DNA of 64,000 bases from Phanerochaete sordida (Eukaryota; Basidiomycota; Agaricomycetes; Polyporales; Phanerochaetaceae). Each line of letters opens with the position of its first letter. Positions within the stretch are counted from its first letter, which is position 1. The stretch covers positions 224,294-288,293 of the forward strand of contig BPQB01000041.1 in NCBI GenBank assembly GCA_019973155.2, written 5' to 3'. Below are positions 38,455-51,091 of this stretch, in pieces. The position numbers and the translations under genes were made by a program. A model generated the notes under the pieces. The model had not been told where the DNA came from. It saw nothing but the letters and a program-made list of their open reading frames with translations, and did no database searches.

Positions 38455-39856
38455 CCTCCCATCATCCCGACCGAGCCCCCGTAGCGCGTCTATCGGGGTC
38501 CAACGCAATCGGGGGCTCCCCAGCTCCGGCGACGTGGGAGAATGTTGACGCTCGAGGAAGAAGGATAGCGCCCGCGCGCTGCCCAATCACGTTCTGGGGT
38601 GGCAAAAGACGCCCGATCGTCTGCCGGCCTCTCCGCCATCGCGCTGCCCGTCGCCCGCGCGCGCACCCGCGGCACACAAATTTCCTGCGCAATTTTCACC
38701 CATTTTCTGCCCCCGCGGACAGACACCCCCCCGCCTCGTAATCGCGAGCGGACAATACAGCCGCCTCGAGGCCCGTCACTCGCTGAGTCACTGGGCCGGT
38801 CACAAGGGTCGAGCACAGCCGCTGAGATCGGAGGGGCGCCATTTCGTAAGGCACCCGCCGAATCCGGGAGGGCATCGCGTCTAGAACGCCATGCCATCAA
38901 AACGCGTCTTATCGGGCGCCTCCCACTGGCTCGCCTCCTTCATCACCGTTCCATTCCACGACGACAAGAGTACAACAACGTCCTCCACGCGGCGTCTCCC
39001 TCCGAGCGAGGGCACGAGACGCCGTCCGCCGAGCGAGCAGGGAGCGTCCTCCAAGGGTGCCCCGCCTTCTGTTACCTAAACCTACGGCGGATCGGACTTG
39101 GCCTTCTCCTGCTCGCGACGCAATCACCCTGGCCTATCAGGCCCTCTCCACCGCCTGACAGCCGCCCTCATTCGCCACGTCTGATCCCAGCCCCGTCGCC
39201 GGTCAGTGGGACGACAACCGCTGTAACGTGATACACTCTTGTCTGGCACACCCGCCCTCCCGCTGATGGTCGCAAGCGCGGCACACGTTCGACAGCCTCG
39301 CCCTGCACTAGCGCACAAAAGGCAACGCCGGGCCCAGGCAGCAGCCAGGACTGCCACACCCCGCTGCGGAGAGATAGGCGGATGTCCAGCCCGCGTTGGG
39401 TCCCGCTATTGCCATCCCCATCCCTCCGATGATCCACCATTTCATATAATGTCGCGACCGCTACAATACAGATGCTCGATACCCCCTCCGTGGTCGCCGT
39501 CCTCCCCATGAGCCGCAATCCAAGCAGAACAGACAGAGAGATAATGCAGGTCAAAAACCCTATTATGTAGAATCCGTATGCGAAATGGGCGTCCCCGATC
39601 CACGGCAAGTCTGGCGGAAAAGAACCCAGGCAATTGCGCACCCAACACCGCATGTCCGACCAACCGAGCCGCACTCAATTGCGCGCGGAAGCAAATAATC
39701 GTGATGATGGCTGCCCTCGCCGGATATCGACAAGCTGTGCGCAATCATCCCACGAGCGCCGCACTCCCCACACTCTCTCCTAGTAAGGCTAGATTGCCGC
39801 TCGCGATGGCCGCGCCCCGTCGTCCCCACGGCGTGCACGGCCGCGCAGAGGGTGTG
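38455..39856. other. Stretch with no gene seen
   Basis: Upstream of factor B and downstream of the PH-domain gene. A minus-strand frame at about 39674-39168 has two hydrophobic runs but no supporting context (see rejected items). Confidence 0.45.
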
Positions 39857-41780
39857 CTACGCTTCCTGGGGGACGCCTGCCGCGGCCGACGGCGAGTGCA
39901 GGCTCGTGCCGAGGATCCCGCCCGCGCTGCTCAGGCTCAGCCGGCGCGCGAACGAGTCCTTGCGCCGGTGCGTGGGGGGCGCGCCGCCGCCGGCCCCGCT
40001 GACGGCGGTAGCCGTGGTCGCGAGCGTCGAGGTGCTCGTGATGGACGAGCCAAGCGTTCCGCTGTTCACGGAGCTCCCGCCGCCCGATGCCGAGGCGTGG
40101 TGGGCGTGCGCAGTGAGGTGAGCCGCCTGCGCGTCGAGAGAAGCAGGCGCGGTGGGAGTGGAGGGGATCGCAAGCGCCGCCGTCCGCGCACTGGCAGATG
40201 CGGGACCGGCAGAACCAGCAGGGGCCGTCGGAGGGACAGCGCCAGGCGCTGCCGCCGAATCGCCGGGGACCACCGATCGTCGTGCAATGAGCGCCCGCAC
40301 CGCACTGAGCCACTTGATCTCTTCCTCTTCGCTTGGCGCGCAGAGCAATAGCGTCCGCTTCGTCGTGACGATCTTGAACGTGTGCTTGCCCGCCGCGCCG
40401 TCGTGCTCTTCCCCGCCGTGGGACGGGTGCGGCGGCGACACCGCCTGCGAGCCCGGGTGGTGTCGGCCAGCCGGGAGGTCGTATTCGAGGGCGTCGAGAA
40501 TCTGGGCGAGGGGAATGGAACGATGCGGTTTCGTGTCCTGCTCGGGTCGAGGCGTGTGTCATGCGAACACAGCAGCATTATGGAAGCGAAGAAGGGGCAC
40601 CAAACGTCAGGGCTGATGAACTCAATCGGCACGAGTCAGGCTAGAACGCACCATGTGGCTCCGTGAATATACGAGTCTGTCGCCACTCAGCACGAACCAC
40701 CGGTTGTGCCAGACGTGCCGCCGCGAGCCGCATTTCATGAGGTACCCCGACAGAATCAGCTTGGACGGGTCTATTGGCCCCGGCTGCCGCAGCGGCGACG
40801 TGGCGTCGGCTGTTGTCGTCGTTGACCCGGATGGGACCGCATTAACGGTGCTGTATGCCCGAGGCTTCGAGGGCGAATTGTCCTCCGATTCAGAAGACGT
40901 CAGGTGGTGATTGTACGGCGAATGCGAGTGAGACATCGTCGGTGAAGCCGCCTGCGAACGATGACCCTGAGACGCAGAGCGGGGAATGGGTATCGGGGCG
41001 GTCGTTGCGGTGTTTGGCGTTGACGTTGCTAACAGGGCCTGTCGCGCGTCCGTAATGGCCTTCACCCACCCCGTAACCGCCTCCGCAGACTCGGCCTGCA
41101 GGTAAAAGGTGCGCGTCGGCGATATCATACAAAACGTGTTGTTGTGCTTCTTGAGCTGGACGGGGGTGCATGAATGGATCTCGGAAAGGTCCAGAAGACG
41201 CAGTAGCTTGTACTCCGCTGATGTTTTGTAGAATGCGAGGTGGGCGGGGCGGAGGACAAACCACCGCTTCTTCCATGTCTGCACCCGAAATGAGCCATTG
41301 CATGCCTAGCATGGAAGTACTGGGACGCACCTTTCGCCGTTCGCCTTTCTTCCACAGGTAACCAGTTTTGAGGATAGTTTCGTCGGACCCCCGAGCAAGC
41401 GACTGCTCCCGGGTTTCGACGTGCCAGCCACCTTCCTCGTCCTCCTCGTCTTCTTCTGACTCCTCTCCACTACCCGTTCTTCGCTCTGCGATAGACTGAA
41501 GGGGAGGGTGGGACAGGCCTCCGGTAGCAAAGAGCGCTGTGGACGAGTGTGTTGACGGCGAGATGGTTTCAGGTGAGAACACGGAATCCGAGTCAGATTC
41601 GGTCCCAGAAACAGGATTCGATGGTTTCTGCGGGAACACAGTGAGCCAGCGAGCACGCGATGTGGGGAAAGAGATGTGGACCTTGATGTTCGGCTTGGCT
41701 ATCGAGTGCACCGACAGCTTACGGGCGATCTCCTGGTGTGATGGAGGCGGTACAGAGCGTGAAGACGTAGCAGAAGACAT
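39857..41780 (-). CDS. Protein with two pleckstrin-homology (PH) domains
   Basis: Three exons: 41780-41331, 41278-40652, 40537-39857 (585 aa). After a Ser/acidic N-terminus, PH1 (about 136-230) starts KTGYLWKKGERRKTWKKRW and ends in ESAEAVTGWVKAI. PH2 (about 325-438) starts ILSGYLMKCGSRRHVWHNRW and ends with EEEEIKWLSAVRALI; a loop of about 35 residues sits between its strands. Both intron positions fall inside the PH folds, and the joined sequence restores them. The Ala/Ser-rich tail carries RRKDSFARRLSLSS. PH domains bind phosphoinositides or proteins at membranes, so a membrane-linked signalling adaptor is likely. The overall protein type is not recognised further. Confidence 0.9.
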
Positions 41781-42403
41781 GTCGCAGGATGTGTGCGGGA
41801 TGTGGAGAGACGAGCAGCGTGCACGAGGGCCGCTGTTGCCTCGGGGGTGTGTTCAGGCCAGTGGTGACGATGTGGTATCAGCCCGATGCTGTTGAATGGT
41901 GGCGGGGCGGAGATTTTCGGAGTTTGGAATTGGCCACGCTTGGGCGCAACAGGCGCACTCTGGTCTCTTGACGTCGACTCGGCCAGCGAGCTCGCTGTCT
42001 GGCGTGGCGTGGACGGGCTGTATAGGGCGCACGAGGAATGACGCAGGCATAAATTTCTGGGGCGTGCCTGCCACCGCAGCGGCCGCAGCTTCTATTTCGG
42101 CATATGCACCCGCCTCCGGCCATGATGCAAGAGACTATCTGTGCCGAGCCTGTTTCGCGTCATCCCACCCTTATCCTACTGCTCCCATGGATTTCTGCAG
42201 CAGCGCGACGAGCTGGGCACAGCGTGTGCGCCTCGTTGCAGACACCTGTGGCGCAGCCTATCCCGGCCCCCCGCCTGCCTCGACGCCGCGAGCACGGGAT
42301 TTGCCGTTTCAGTAATCGTTGGGGGAGATGGTGATGCGATTACGACGAGCACGATCTCGCATCTTCACCAACGACCACCATCTCCTGCTCCCATCCCGCC
42401 AAC
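41781..42403. promoter_or_regulatory. Divergent promoter region, PH protein and acyl-CoA-binding protein
   Basis: A 623-bp interval between two outward-facing ATGs. GTATAGGG near 42,019 is a weak TATA candidate. No coding feature seen. Confidence 0.45.
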
Positions 42404-43069
42404 ATGTCGCAAACCCAGTTTGACAAGGCCGTGTCGATCGTCCAGAACCTCCCCAAGGACGGCCCCATCCAGCCGAGCCAGGACGACAAGCTCTTCGTAC
42501 GTCGCGCCCCATCTGCAACGTGCCGCTGAAACCTGACGCGCCGCTGCAGTTCTACGCCAACTACAAGCAGGGTGCGTGTTGCAATCATCTGCATCTCGGG
42601 CAGCAGGCTCTGAACGCGTTTTGCAGCGACTGTCGGTGATGTCAACACCAGCCGCCCCGGCATGCTCGATTTCGTGGGCAAGGCCAAGTGGTGTGTACAG
42701 CTTTCGCTCAGCGGGCGGGTGCCACGCCGCGCGCGATCTCGAATGCGCCCACTCAATCTTGGGCGACTGACGGGCGGTCGATGGGGATCACTCTACGAGA
42801 GCCTCTTTTGAAGACCGGGCGGCGGGCGGCATCGCGCCCTGGAGATTTGCGGTTCGCTGACCTTGAATGCTATGTAGGGATGCGTGGAAGAAGGTCGAGG
42901 GCACATCCAAGGAGGCGGCCATGAAGGCGTACGTTGAGAAGCTCCTCGAGGTGCGTGCTGTTTTCGTTGTCGTATTGCTCGTGATGCTCAACTCTCCGCT
43001 TTGCAGATTCTCAAGTCTGCAGGCAACGACGAAGCGAAGAAGTACGTCGAGGAGATCGAGTCGGCCTGA
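42404..43069 (+). CDS. Acyl-CoA-binding protein (ACBP)
   Basis: Five exons: 42404-42496, 42550-42571, 42627-42690, 42878-42950, 43007-43069 (104 aa). It is a single ACBP domain of the usual stand-alone type: [57 protein letters not shown] and [19 protein letters not shown]. The conserved tyrosine and lysine contacts of FYANYKQ and GKAKWDAW are present. The protein carries long-chain acyl-CoA esters in the cytosol and feeds lipid synthesis. The usual length is 86-90 aa; here the C-terminus is a little longer ([17 protein letters not shown]). Intron 3 (187 nt) is much longer than the others. Confidence 0.97.
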
Positions 43070-45769
43070 ACGGCCCCCATAGACTTTCGCGACACTACTT
43101 CAACACGCCAATGTAACAATGCTGTAACATTACGACCATGACATGGAACGCATCTGCTAGACAAGTTGGGAGCACTACGCCTCGGGGAGAAGCAGGCGCG
43201 TCAGGCGCTGTGACCGGATGGAAGAGGCGGCCCTGGGTCTTTGATTTCGAACGCTGATCGACGGAAAGACATACCCCAGGGCGTTTCATGATGACAGCTC
43301 TCCGGAGGATCAGCTGCTGTGATCGGACGCTGGGCTCGGAATTAACCTTCTCTCCCAACGCGATCGCAGCGACGGTCGTACCTGTCTGAAACGCGCCCGT
43401 CGGCGGCTGATGGTCAGTCAAAGTCTCTCCACGGAGGCCCTGACGCCCGTCTGCGCGCCCTGCGAGCCTTCGCTGTGGCAATTCGCGGACTTTGCTTCGC
43501 AGGCGCTCCGACGCCGGAGGCGCGAAAGATGGGCTGCAGCAGACGTGCGATAGCTCGCCGACCCGCCCGCCAGGCTGTTCACGGTGAGAAAGCGTACGGC
43601 AGCGAGGCTGCTAGTGGGCCGGCAGCAGGCCCCCCGGCGACCGACTGCCCGCACAGCGAACTGAATCAGTGGAGAACAGAGTGGATCGGGTGCTTCGCAC
43701 CCCGTTCGCGTGCACATGCTCTGCTCCCGCGGCCGGCTGCCTGACGCGTCTGTCTCGGCGCGTAGGCGGGGGCAGACCCCGGAACCGCGTCCGATGCACC
43801 CTCCGCACCGCAGGAAGCCCCCACGCGTCTGGCCCAGGGCTGTGCGGGGGCCGATGACGCCTGTCCCGCATCATCTACAGGCGCCGCGCCGCGCGCCGCG
43901 ACCCGTCGGGCTCGCCGTTATGTAAAGGGCCCTCGACATTGGTCACGCCCCGCTGACCAACGACTGTATGGCGGGCTGACATTGCGCGACGACTGGGCTG
44001 CCGGTGAGTCACTTCCCCTGCCGCGCCGCGCCGCGCACCAGCGCTGACCAAGCTGCCCTCAGCGTGCGCGGCGGCTCCCCGAGGTCGCGCAGCGCAGGCC
44101 CCTCGGCCTTAGCGCGTGCACACCGGCAACCTGAGACACGGCCCAGTCAATTGAGGATGCTCCCGTCGGTGGCAGTGAGGCACTTTAGATAGCGTTGCCC
44201 GCTCCAGGCGCGTCCTGGGCCGACGGCGCAGCGTGCGCGGACTGGACGCCGACACACAGGCAGCACGGCGAGTCTCGTGCGTCGCCGTCGTGCAGCACGC
44301 TGCGGCACCCCCAGGTGCTATGTCCGCCAAGCGACTCGGCGTGGGCAGAGGCTTCGCAGGCCACATGTGCCTTCTCCAGGGTGATCAACGGCGTGCGTTA
44401 CAGATGCTCTGCGCACCTGCAGCGGGAGAAGCGCGGCGGCGCAGGGCCGCACAGAGGGTGCGAGCGCCGTGTGAGCTGCGAAGGAGTGCTGTCGTGGGAG
44501 CTCGCCGCAGACCGGCCTCGGCTGGGAGTCGCGCGACCGCGCAAGGCATTCGTTGTGAGGAGCCGCGTTTTGACGATCCTCGCGCCCGCGGGGGGATGAG
44601 CCGACCCTGGCGAGAAGCCACCGTCGAGCCGCCCAGAGGCGGGCATCCCGACGCGCGCTCTTGCGTCACAGGGCGTACGGCGCGCCTCAGGGATACGTTA
44701 TGCGGCGGCGAGAAGCCCGGCGGCAGGGCTGGGGCCGCTAGGCTCTCTCTGGTGAAAGGGTGCCGGGAAGAGCGAGAGCGGGCGGCGCCCGCTGGCCGAC
44801 GGCGGACGCGGGGTCGCCACGGTGGGTTCATCGCCGCGATGTTCTGCGCAGGAGATGGGGGGGCGTGTGGGGGGCGTGTGTGCAGAACTCTGTGGACACC
44901 GCTGCGGCGAGGTTATCAGTTTCATGGGGACAGCGCTGCTTCAGATGCACCCTGATTGACAGATGCAAAGCGAGCGCAGAAAGGCACACCTGGGTCTCGA
45001 TGTGAGACTGTGCAGTGGATGCTCTGGCCACAGAACTGCAAGGGTGCTCTCTGCTGGGAACGCGGGGTTATAACGAGCGCGCACACCCACAGGACCATCG
45101 GCGCGTCTTCGCGCTGGGTTCTTCAGGCACGTACGCCCAGGCCTGTGCACCCTGCACGACCCGGCCTCTATCCTGGCGGTCGAGCGTTCCCGATGCACCT
45201 GACGTCATTGACCCATCGCAGCGCGTCGGCGTACTTCCTGATGTGGTGCACGGCGGGCAGAGCTCTGTCGCCTGTTTACGTGTCTGGGATCGTGTTATAA
45301 AACCAGCGGGCTGGACGTAATATATTCGACATACCTTTCCTCCCGGCCACGTCCCCTCATCGCCGCATCCTGCCCGCAGTCTTGAGATGTTCCCGTAGTT
45401 CATCCGATCAAATGAGATGTGGAGGAGCTGCCGCTTCCCTCGCACACAAGCAGAGCGTAGCTGCCATCTCGCGATGGTAAAACTGGGTGTATGCGCGCGC
45501 TCGTTGGGTGCGCTTTGCCAGAGAGATGGCGGACGCGGAGGAGAGACGCGTCCAAAAAGGGCAGGCTTGGGCCCCGGAAACTAACACGGCCAAACAAGGG
45601 CGCGAGGAGGCGCGGGCGGTTGAACCGACTCCGAGTTCGCACCAGAGCGTATGCCAGTCTCCATCCACTCCACAAGCTGTGACCGCTCTCCTAACGACCT
45701 TTCACGACGCCCTCACGACCCTCGCTGTATATGTCTCTATCGCCGCTGTAGCCCTCCTTTGCAAACACT
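43070..45769. other. 2.7-kb stretch with no gene supported
   Basis: G+C-rich, with overlapping Arg/Ala frames on both strands. TTATAAAA near 45,294 followed by C-rich sequence looks like a core promoter but lies about 475 bp above the next ATG. A weaker TGTATATG (about 45,726-45,733) is nearer to that ATG. Confidence 0.4.
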
Positions 45770-48700
45770 ATGCTCTCCTTAGCCCTCGTCATCCTCGGCT
45801 TTCTAAATGACCTAGCTGCCGGACAATCGCAGTACGCAGCAATCCCGAGGTACGCGTCGCGGTTCGCTTGGCCCGGTAGATAGGCTCTGACTCTCCGTCA
45901 GATGGGGTCAGGCCGTGGCCCTAGTCCAGGACACCCTCTACATTCACGGTGGACGCACCGACCCGTACAACTCCTTTTCCTACACTTCTGCGCCGCCAAA
46001 CAACGACCTTCTCTCCTTGTCACTTACATTATCCTTCGACCCATCCTCACCACCTCTGCAGTATGTCTCCGGATGCTCCAGCTGCGCGTCGTCGCAAGGC
46101 CCCGCTGTGGCTTGGCATACACTCACTCCTTACAACACGTCTGGGTTGCTGCTCTTTGGAGGGGACCCTGGACCGAATTCACCCGTGGTGCTGCCCGATC
46201 GGAACGACTCCTCGGTCCTGCTAGGCGTTCCGAGCTCAGCAAACGCGACCTGGGACTACGAGACAGAGTCCTGGGCAGATGAGCCGATGCGCAGGATATA
46301 CCACGCTGCGGTCGAGGCGTTGGGGCTGGTGTGGATCATAGGAGGGCAGAAGGCAGACGGCTCTGGCAGTGCGTTCTCTGACCATTATGTCTTCAATCCG
46401 AACGGGCCATCTTTCACTCTCCTTCCCTCCGCGAATGGACCGCCGGACATTGCAGGCCATCAAGCCGTTGTGCTGAATGACGGCCGACTGCTCGTCTTTG
46501 GCGGGTACTCTCCTTCCGAGAAGTCCCTGATCCCCTTCGACACGATATGGTCTCTGGACCTCACGCGTACATCGGATCTCTCCTGGTCAACGTTGTCCGT
46601 ATCTTCAGCTTCCGTGCCTCCCCCGCGCCGCAACTTTGCGGCGACCGTCCTGGACTCTGGCCGGGTCCTCATTCACGGCGGTTCAGACGCCGTCATTCAG
46701 AACAGCCTGAGCGATGGCTGGGTCCTCGACACAACGCAGTCGCCCATGGTCTGGTCCAACGTCAGTGCGCTTACGCAGCTCGGCCCTAGACGTGATCACT
46801 TTGCCGTCGGTCTGGGTGCTATCGCTATTTTCGGCTTTGGTAGGGACCCTTTCCTAAGTTCCAAGAATTCTGGACATTGACGTCGCATGGACATCGCAGG
46901 CTATGCACAGAACGGTGCTGCGTCGGCGGCTTTCGAGGTCTTCGATCTGGCCTCTGGCACGTTCCAGACCTCCTACACGCCCCCAGCCGCCGTCACATCC
47001 CCCACGGCCACGACGCTGCCCGTGCCCGGCCAGACAGGCACGCGGGGCACCACGCTGCCCGCCACGGCAGACTGGCCCGCCCCGAGTGGCACGAGCCCAG
47101 CACACGGTGGAGGCAACGGCACCGGGAACCCGAATGGGAACGGGGACGGGGACGGCGGCAGTCCGCAGCCTGGAGGTGCTTCCGCGAAGAATCACGCCAC
47201 AACAGTCGCGCTGGCTACTGCATTCAGCGTGCTCGCCCTGCTCGTCGGTGCCGCGGCCGCGACTTGGTACATCAGACGCCGCCGCTCACAAGAGAGCTTC
47301 CATCTCCTGGATGGCTCTGGGGACGAGGACAGCCCGCATGATTACGGCCCCATTCCCATCGCGGGCATGGCGGGCTCACGGGAAAAATCTCTGCCTCTTG
47401 TGCCCGTCGTTCGCACGGTCAAGGACAGGTTGAGCAGAGTTGTACCTGGACTTGCCACAACCCAGGAACAGCACGAGCGCCGCGACATGCTAGCCGATGA
47501 AGACCGCGAGTTCGAGGACAACGGCTGGTATGGCGTGCGCCGCCATCCGAGCAGCGAACGCAACTCTCTGGCGTCCAGACGCCGCCCCACGCTGGAAAGG
47601 GTCTACGATTCCCTCGCATCCCTTCGCACGGTCAGTGGCGCCGTGATCGGGTATGCTGCGGAGGCGGCCGCTGCTGGTGCACGAAGCTTGAAGTCTCGGG
47701 AGCCGAGCACTGCATCGAGGGCAGCGACTCTCGACGACGCTATCTGGGACGAGAAGCGTAGTCCGTTCGACCCATACAGAGATGATTACGGGGTCTCCGA
47801 GTACCCCGCGCCTTCCATCGCTGCATCCAGGCCTCGAGGCGGCCGGCAAGGGTCTTCGTACACGTACGTGGATCCCTTCGACGATTACGATCTGGAATCC
47901 CTCAAGTACGATCCGGACGCTGTCTACCGCGATGACGAGGACGACGAAGTTCGAGGGTACCCGTCACTGCGCGACCCACCACCAGCGCCGAAGCTCCAAT
48001 CTATGCGTCCGCTGGCAACATTGGATTTGACACGGCTGACACCTGTCACCGAGCGTTCGTCCCTACCGACACTCACGGATCCCGCCACGTCCTCGGAATC
48101 TTCTCTGACAGCCCCCATGCCGCGCAGCCCTGGCCTCCTCTCGTCAAACGGCAACTCGTCGTCGAGCTCCCACGAGCCCCACTCCCCACGACGACCGTCG
48201 TCCATCATCGATGCGAACCCCTCGCAGAGCCAGTTCGTGAAGCGGTCGAACAGCTGGTGGGCACGCTTTGCGAAGACGCCGCTGCTCGACCGCCGCGGGA
48301 GCAGCGCAAGCCGCACGCCACGGCCGTTCGAGTTCCGCGACCCCAACCCGCCCCCGCGCCTGCTGCCCATCGAGGAGTCGACGCACTCGCAGACGTCGCC
48401 GGACAGCCCCGAGGGCCCGCACCGCGGGAGCAGCGGCCACGAGAAGCGCTTCTCGACGCACCACCACGGCCGCTCCGCGTCCTCGCTGCAGACCGCACGC
48501 ACGGCGGACTCGGCCGCGCTCGAGCGCATGGCCGCGAGCTACCAGATCGTGCAGAAGCAGGCCTCGGGCTCGTCCCGCGGCAGCGCCGGCGCGCCGAGCC
48601 GCGAGGCGTCGACGTCGACCACCGCGTCCGCCTCCGCCGAGGGCGCCGCCTCCGAGTTCGGGCGCGCGCAGAGCCCGCTCCCGCTCGTGCTCGAGAGCTC

Positions 48701-49013
48701 CGCGGAGGCGCTCGTGCACTCGCCCGTCGACATCGCGCGCGCGGAGGCGGCGCCGGTGCCCATGCCCGTGCTGAGCCCGCCGCCGTCGCCGCGCCGCACG
48801 CCGCCGTCGCCCCCGCAGCGCCGCTCGCCCGGCGCCGTCGTCTCCGAGCGCGTGCAGGCGTACGAGCGGCGCATGTCGCTGCAGGAGCCGCCCGGGCTGC
48901 CGCCGCCCGTGCCCGCGCGCACGCGCATCACGTCGACGTACGGCCTCGCGCCGAAGCCGTCGCTGTTCGTCGCGAACCCGGATCACCGCCAGGGGAGCTC
49001 GGGCGACTCATAG
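45770..49013 (+). CDS. Kelch-repeat, single-pass membrane protein
   Basis: Three exons: 45770-45849, 45902-46839, 46900-49013 (1043 aa). A signal peptide (about 1-18, MLSLALVILGFLNDLAAG) precedes an extracellular kelch propeller with blades such as WGQAVALVQDTLYIHGGRT, GLLLFGGDPG, LVWIIGGQKADG, GRLLVFGGYSPSE and GRVLIHGGSD. A Ser/Thr/Gly/Pro-rich stalk leads to one membrane helix at about 440-464 (TTVALATAFSVLALLVGAAA) and the basic stop-transfer RRRR. The ~575-residue cytosolic tail is disordered, Ser/Pro-rich, with KRSNSWWARFAKTPLL. The layout resembles fungal wall-sensor or adhesion-type kelch proteins. Ligand and partners are unknown. The intron between exons 2 and 3 is needed because the last kelch blade changes frame there. 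Confidence 0.9.
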
Positions 49014-49539
49014 CCTTGGCCTCTGCGCTGCCGTCTCGTGGCGCGTTTTCTGGGACGTTTGCTTGCATCTAGACGTGGAACTATACAGGTGACGGACTGC
49101 TTGTTTTAATTTGCTTTCGCTTTCGCATACTCCTTTGATGTATCGCTTCTTCGTATCGTTATTGCTTCATTTCATCTTCACGACCTATTCACGACTTCAT
49201 GACTACACGAGGACAAGCCATTGTTATCTTACTAGCTACGCTACATCTCTCCTCATCTTGTGTGTCCCAGTAGCAGACGTTGTAAGAGCCCTAGTCAAGT
49301 GTTGTACAGTACGATACTGTAGGGTAGTCTTTGTACAATCGATAGAAAGTCAACACTGTTATTCAACAGCAAAAGTTACGTGCTAGTGATACATAAGTCC
49401 GATGCCAGGCTACTGCTACAGTACAAGAGAATAGACGGTCACAAGCGTCCAATGAACCACAGCGGGCCTAGAGTCACTAGAAAAGTGTCCTATTCCATAA
49501 GCACATACAAAGCATAATACATGGTTGGGCATATAGCAT
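49014..49539. other. Tail-to-tail intergenic region
   Basis: A+T-richer 3' UTR sequence shared by the kelch gene (plus) and the J-domain gene (minus). No gene seen. Confidence 0.5.
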
Positions 49540-51091
49540 TCAATGTTTCCAGTGCATGACTTTCTTGAGGTCGTGCCACCGCAGCCGCTGCCCCTTCTCG
49601 GCTTCGGTGAAGATGAAGTCCCACCTAGAATATTAATTGTCAGCGCCCCGCCGAGACTGAAGGTAGATGGGACGCACTTCACGAGCAGGTCGCCCTTCCC
49701 GACGACCTTCCCATGCTTACGCACGGGCATGCCCGCGCCGACGATACGCGACCCGCCCGCGGCGGCGGCGAGCGAGTGCGGGATGGGGAGCGCGTATTCG
49801 TTCCCGTTGAGCGCCTTGACGTACACATGGTCCTCGTCCTCGGGCTCGTCGGCGCCCTCGGTGCAGTCGCTCGCGGCAGAGTCGGGGCGGCGCCCGCGCC
49901 AGGGCACCTGCACGGTGACGGCGAGGTCCGCGCCCGCGCGCGTGTAGTCCGCGTGCGGCGCCTGCTGCACGACGAAGACGATGTCCTGGAAGGAGCCGTC
50001 CGCGCGCTCGTTGCCCGCGCCGCGCATACGCACGGGCGTGCCGTGCGCCCAGCCCGGCGAGACGCGCACGTTGAGGCGCACGCGCTGCGTGCGCCCGTCG
50101 CGCAGCGTCCGCGTCACGCTGTAGCGCTGCAGGCCGCCGGCGTACAGCTCCTCGAGCGTCAGCGGCAGCGCGAAGACCCAGTCGCGGGACGTGTCGGCGC
50201 TGCTGTGCTGGCGCGGGGCGTGGAGTGGGTGGAGAGGCGTGCCTAGATCGACGTGGTCGACGAACTCGAAGTCGGTCTCCTCGCCTTCGTGGTCGTGTGT
50301 AGTGTGGTGTCGCTTGTGTGGACGATCTCTGGAGACGGGCGATCAGCACATACAGAGCACAAAGCGGGGAAGCCTACGAACTCGTCATCAGATACATCGT
50401 CGCGGTGGGACTTCGAACGCGAGGTGCTGCCATGGTCGCGGCGATCGGGGTGAGACGGAGGCTGCTTCGAGAGTTTGCTCGGCTTCTTCGCCGGTGGCGG
50501 GTCAGGTGGTCGTTCAGCCTTGTCCTTAGTGCGGCTAGAAGGTTCATGAGCAATTAATGCGGCCGAGAAGAACATAGCAATTACTCACTGTTTCGAACGG
50601 TCGTGATCCTCGTGGTGAGATTTGGGAGCAGCTGATTGTTTCTTGTCGTCGCGCTCGCTTTGTGCGGAGTGAGAGCTGGACATGGAGCTCGTTGTGTGCA
50701 TCGACCCTGTGGACGATTTCGGAGGGGGCGGAGGCTTCGCGGATTTCGCTTTACGCCCTTTGTGCTTGTGCTTCCGGCGGCACTCGTCCAGGAGGTGGAG
50801 GTAAGCATCCTTGATCTAACACGAGATGTCAGTCTTTTCCCCCACGCTGTTAGAGTCTCTTTCGCACCTCGACAAACTTCTCTTGGGCTTCTTCCTTGTG
50901 GTCTTGGTGCCGGTCTGGATGCCATTTCAGCGCCTAGATGCGCGGCACAGCGTTTCAGCGACTAATCTCGAGAGCAGACCGGGGTGCCAGCTCACCAGCT
51001 TTTTGTATGCCACCCGAATCTCATCTTCGGTGGCACCCTTCTCGAGCTCGAGAAGGGCATAATGATCGGTCTTGGATACTGCTACAGGCAT
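49540..51091 (-). CDS. J-domain co-chaperone with DnaJ C-terminal (substrate-binding) domain
   Basis: Six exons: 51091-50996, 50933-50868, 50815-50589, 50534-50378, 50312-49678, 49624-49540 (421 aa). The J domain (about 6-72) has HYALLELEKGATEDEIR, AYKKLALKWHPDRH with the HPD triad, and IKDAYLHLLDE. A Lys/Ser/Pro-rich linker replaces the Gly/Phe and zinc-finger regions. The C-terminal domain follows: FALPLTLEELYAGGLQRYSV, RVSPGWAHGTPVRMRGAGNE, DIVFVVQQAPHADYTRAGAD, LAVTVQVPW. The final exon ends VMHWKH. It would recruit and stimulate Hsp70, probably in cytosol or nucleus, like class B (Sis1-type) proteins but with an unusual linker. The acceptor of the fourth-to-fifth exon junction (CAAG at 50313) is my best choice; GAG a few codons later is also in frame. 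Confidence 0.85.

Noticed and set aside
39168..39674. Minus-strand frame with two hydrophobic runs (IIGFLTCIISLSVLLGL)
   Set aside because: No start context, no family resemblance, and a competing frame overlaps; may be chance. Worth a transcript check only.
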